Shown in pieces: positions 62,520 to 64,000 of a stretch of DNA of 64,000 nucleotides. How positions within the stretch are numbered: the stretch's first letter is position 1; each line of letters opens with the position of its first letter. The translations under genes were made by a program, and so were the position numbers. Below the pieces are notes generated by a model. It searched no databases, had not been told where the DNA came from, and saw nothing but the letters and a program-made list of their open reading frames with translations. This DNA is from UBA10649 sp964597445 (GTDB taxonomy: Bacteria; Actinomycetota; Actinomycetes; S36-B12): the NCBI GenBank assembly GCA_964597445.1, contig CAZQXO010000001.1:1-64000 (forward strand), in the 5' to 3' direction.

Positions 62520-63613
62520 TCCCCCGCGCTGCCCTCACCCTGGCCGACGTCGGAACGTCGGCGGGGTCCGCCCTGGGGGTGCCCGGGATGGTCGATCGAC
62601 TGGGGCTCGGCCGGGCCCGCCATGTGGTCGTGTGCCTGGTCGACGGTCTGGGGTGGCAGGCCCTCCGCGACCACGCCGACCTGGCACCGAATCTCTCCGC
62701 GATGGCCGGTGCCCCGATCCAGGCGGCATTCCCGACGACCACCCCCGTGGGCCTCGGCTCCTTGGGAACCGGACTCCTCGCAGGCCAGCACGGTCTCGTG
62801 GGAGCTGCCTTCGAGTACCCGGAGACGGGTGAGGTGCTCATGCCGCTCCAGTGGGGCCACCATCCGACGCCCGTGGCGGTGCAGCCGGAGCCCACGGTGT
62901 TCGAGCGTGTCGAACGCCACGGAGTCCGGGTCACGACGCTCTCGCCGGGGGCCTACGCGAACTCCGGACTCACGCGAGCCGTTCTGCGTGGTGCCACCTA
63001 TGTCGGGTGCGAGGACGTGGCTTCCCGCGTCAGCAACCTCACCATGATCGTCACGTCACCCGATCCGTCCTTCACCTACGTGTACTGGCCTGAACTCGAT
63101 CGAGTCGGGCACGAGTCAGGCGTGGACAGTGACGCCTGGCGTGGTGCCTTGGCACGGGTCGACGGCCTCGTGGAGCAGCTCTGCTCGGTGCTCGTCCCCG
63201 GGACCGTCCTCGTCGTGACGGCAGACCATGGGATGGTCGACTGCCCGCCGAATCGTCGCGTCGTCCTCGAGGATCACGCGGAACTGGCGCGCGGTGTCCG
63301 TCGCTGGGCCGGGGAGCCGCGGGTGCGTCACGTCTACACGGATCTGGGGGCACTGCCGGACGTGCACCAGGCGTGGGCTGATGTCCTGTCCGATCATGCA
63401 GATGTGATGACGCGCGCCCAGGTGATCGACACAGGTCTGATGGGACCTGTCGACGAGGAGCTCGAGGCGCGCATCGGCGACCTCGTCGTGCTGGCGCGTG
63501 CGAATGTCGCCCTCGCGAGCAGTGTGGACCGCACGGTGTCCTCCCTGCTCGGTCAGCACGGGGGCCTGACGGCAGAGGAGCTCCTGATCCCCGCGCTGAT
63601 CGCTCGGGTCTGA
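62516..63613 (+). CDS. Alkaline-phosphatase-superfamily phosphodiesterase
   Basis: A 365-residue protein of the nucleotide pyrophosphatase/phosphodiesterase type (PF01663). Motifs are the metal/nucleophile region CLVDGLGWQAL and FPTTTPVGLGSLGTG (nucleophile Thr), YVYWPELDRVGHESG, and the late metal motif VTADHGMVDCP. No signal peptide is seen, so it is probably cytoplasmic. GTG 62516 overlaps DUF5998. The same order (phosphodiesterase then thymidine kinase) is common in actinobacteria. Confidence 0.87.
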   Translation: MIPRAALTLADVGTSAGSALGVPGMVDRLGLGRARHVVVCLVDGLGWQALRDHADLAPNLSAMAGAPIQAAFPTTTPVGLGSLGTGLLAGQHGLVGAAFEYPETGEVLMPLQWGHHPTPVAVQPEPTVFERVERHGVRVTTLSPGAYANSGLTRAVLRGATYVGCEDVASRVSNLTMIVTSPDPSFTYVYWPELDRVGHESGVDSDAWRGALARVDGLVEQLCSVLVPGTVLVVTADHGMVDCPPNRRVVLEDHAELARGVRRWAGEPRVRHVYTDLGALPDVHQAWADVLSDHADVMTRAQVIDTGLMGPVDEELEARIGDLVVLARANVALASSVDRTVSSLLGQHGGLTAEELLIPALIARV

Positions 63614-63647
63614 GTCTGCTGCTGGGTGGATGCGGCAGGATGGCGGC

Positions 63648-64000
63648 GTGGCTGAACTGACCTTCTTCTCCGGGACGATGGACTGCGGGAAGTCGACGCT
63701 CGCCCTGCAGACCGATCACACCCACGCGTCACGGGGGAGGGCGGGGATGGTGTTCACCCGTCTCGACCGCGCTGGGGAGGCCGTGCTCTCAAGTCGACTC
63801 GGGCTCTCCGTCCAGGCCATCGAGGTGGACGACGCACTCGACATCCGGCGCATGGTCGTCGAACGCCTCTCCCAGGGTGCCCGGGTGGACTACCTGATCT
63901 GCGACGAGGTCCAGTTCTACACGGAGGAGCAGATCGAGCAGCTGGCCACCGTGGTCGACGAGCTCAGCATCGATGTGTTCGCCTTCGGGATCCTGACGGA
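63648..64000 (+). CDS. tdk: Thymidine kinase (3' end cut by window edge)
   Basis: Salvage kinase making dTMP from thymidine. GTG 63648 opens MAELTFFSGTMDCGKSTLAL, with P-loop GTMDCGKS (about 9-16). The Walker B-like LICDEVQFYTEEQ is at about 83-95. Only about 117 residues are visible and the zinc-binding C-terminus lies outside. No upstream ribosome-binding site is strong. It is expressed along with the phosphodiesterase 34 bp upstream. Confidence 0.93.
   Translation, partial: MAELTFFSGTMDCGKSTLALQTDHTHASRGRAGMVFTRLDRAGEAVLSSRLGLSVQAIEVDDALDIRRMVVERLSQGARVDYLICDEVQFYTEEQIEQLATVVDELSIDVFAFGILT

Overview
The window is a contiguous stretch of high-GC actinobacterial chromosome. Several features point to class Actinomycetes. 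LexA is divergent from a LysM protein, as in mycobacteria. A SAM-IV riboswitch precedes metY. The principal sigma factor has a Lys/Ala-rich N-terminus. DUF4192, DUF7455 and DUF5998-type genes are present, GTG starts are common, and several genes lie only a few bases from a promoter or from the preceding gene. A run of exactly 100 N (27561-27660) shows that this is a scaffolded draft assembly. lexA is cut by the left edge and thymidine kinase by the right edge.

1-6.1 kb: lexA and a divergent LysM gene share two SOS boxes. A secreted SGNH hydrolase follows, then nrdR and the B12-dependent ribonucleotide reductase nrdJ with a strong terminator. 6.1-17.5 kb: mostly housekeeping genes. There is a broken PAS-GGDEF gene, cysK-cysE, an aldo/keto reductase, a lipoprotein, tag, an AI-2E family permease, a cupin, a glyoxalase-like protein, a flippase-like membrane protein, a second SGNH hydrolase and a DUF4192 protein. 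17.5-20.3 kb: metY-metX, preceded by a SAM-IV riboswitch, a tiny poly-cysteine open reading frame and a long hairpin. 20.3-24 kb: a secreted protein, the principal sigma factor with tandem repeats, a crotonase and a DUF7455 protein. 24.1-32.2 kb: a Tad/Flp pilus locus (flp, tadE, tadG, cpaB, cpaE, cpaF, VWA-tadB, tadC). 32.2-40.6 kb: parE, a Zn/Mn-type ABC importer, a beta-carbonic anhydrase and a MacB-type ABC exporter.

40.6-56.1 kb is the accessory heart of the window, an aromatic-catabolism island with two divergent arms around a symmetric operator at about 46479. The leftward arm carries an uncharacterised gene, an IclR regulator, the lower meta-cleavage pathway (dmpE, dmpF, dmpG, dmpH and a dmpI-like tautomerase) and a Rieske ferredoxin. 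The rightward arm carries two tandem catechol 2,3-dioxygenase paralogues, a histidine phosphatase, the two core subunits of a phenylphosphate-synthase-like PEP-synthase-type enzyme, a Rieske ring-hydroxylating oxygenase, a small zinc-ribbon protein, a HAD hydrolase and an FprA-type NADP-ferredoxin reductase. Read together, this suggests a phosphorylate-oxidise-dephosphorylate route. A phenol would be activated to its phosphate ester, oxidised by the three-component Rieske system, released as a catechol by a phosphatase, and degraded by meta-cleavage to pyruvate and acetyl-CoA. That route is an inference from gene content.

56.1-64 kb: a sucrase/ferredoxin-like protein, parC (topoisomerase IV A), a pseudouridine catabolic pair psuG-psuK, a GNAT acetyltransferase, a DUF5998 protein, an alkaline-phosphatase-superfamily phosphodiesterase and thymidine kinase. 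No tRNA, rRNA, CRISPR array, insertion sequence or integrase was seen.
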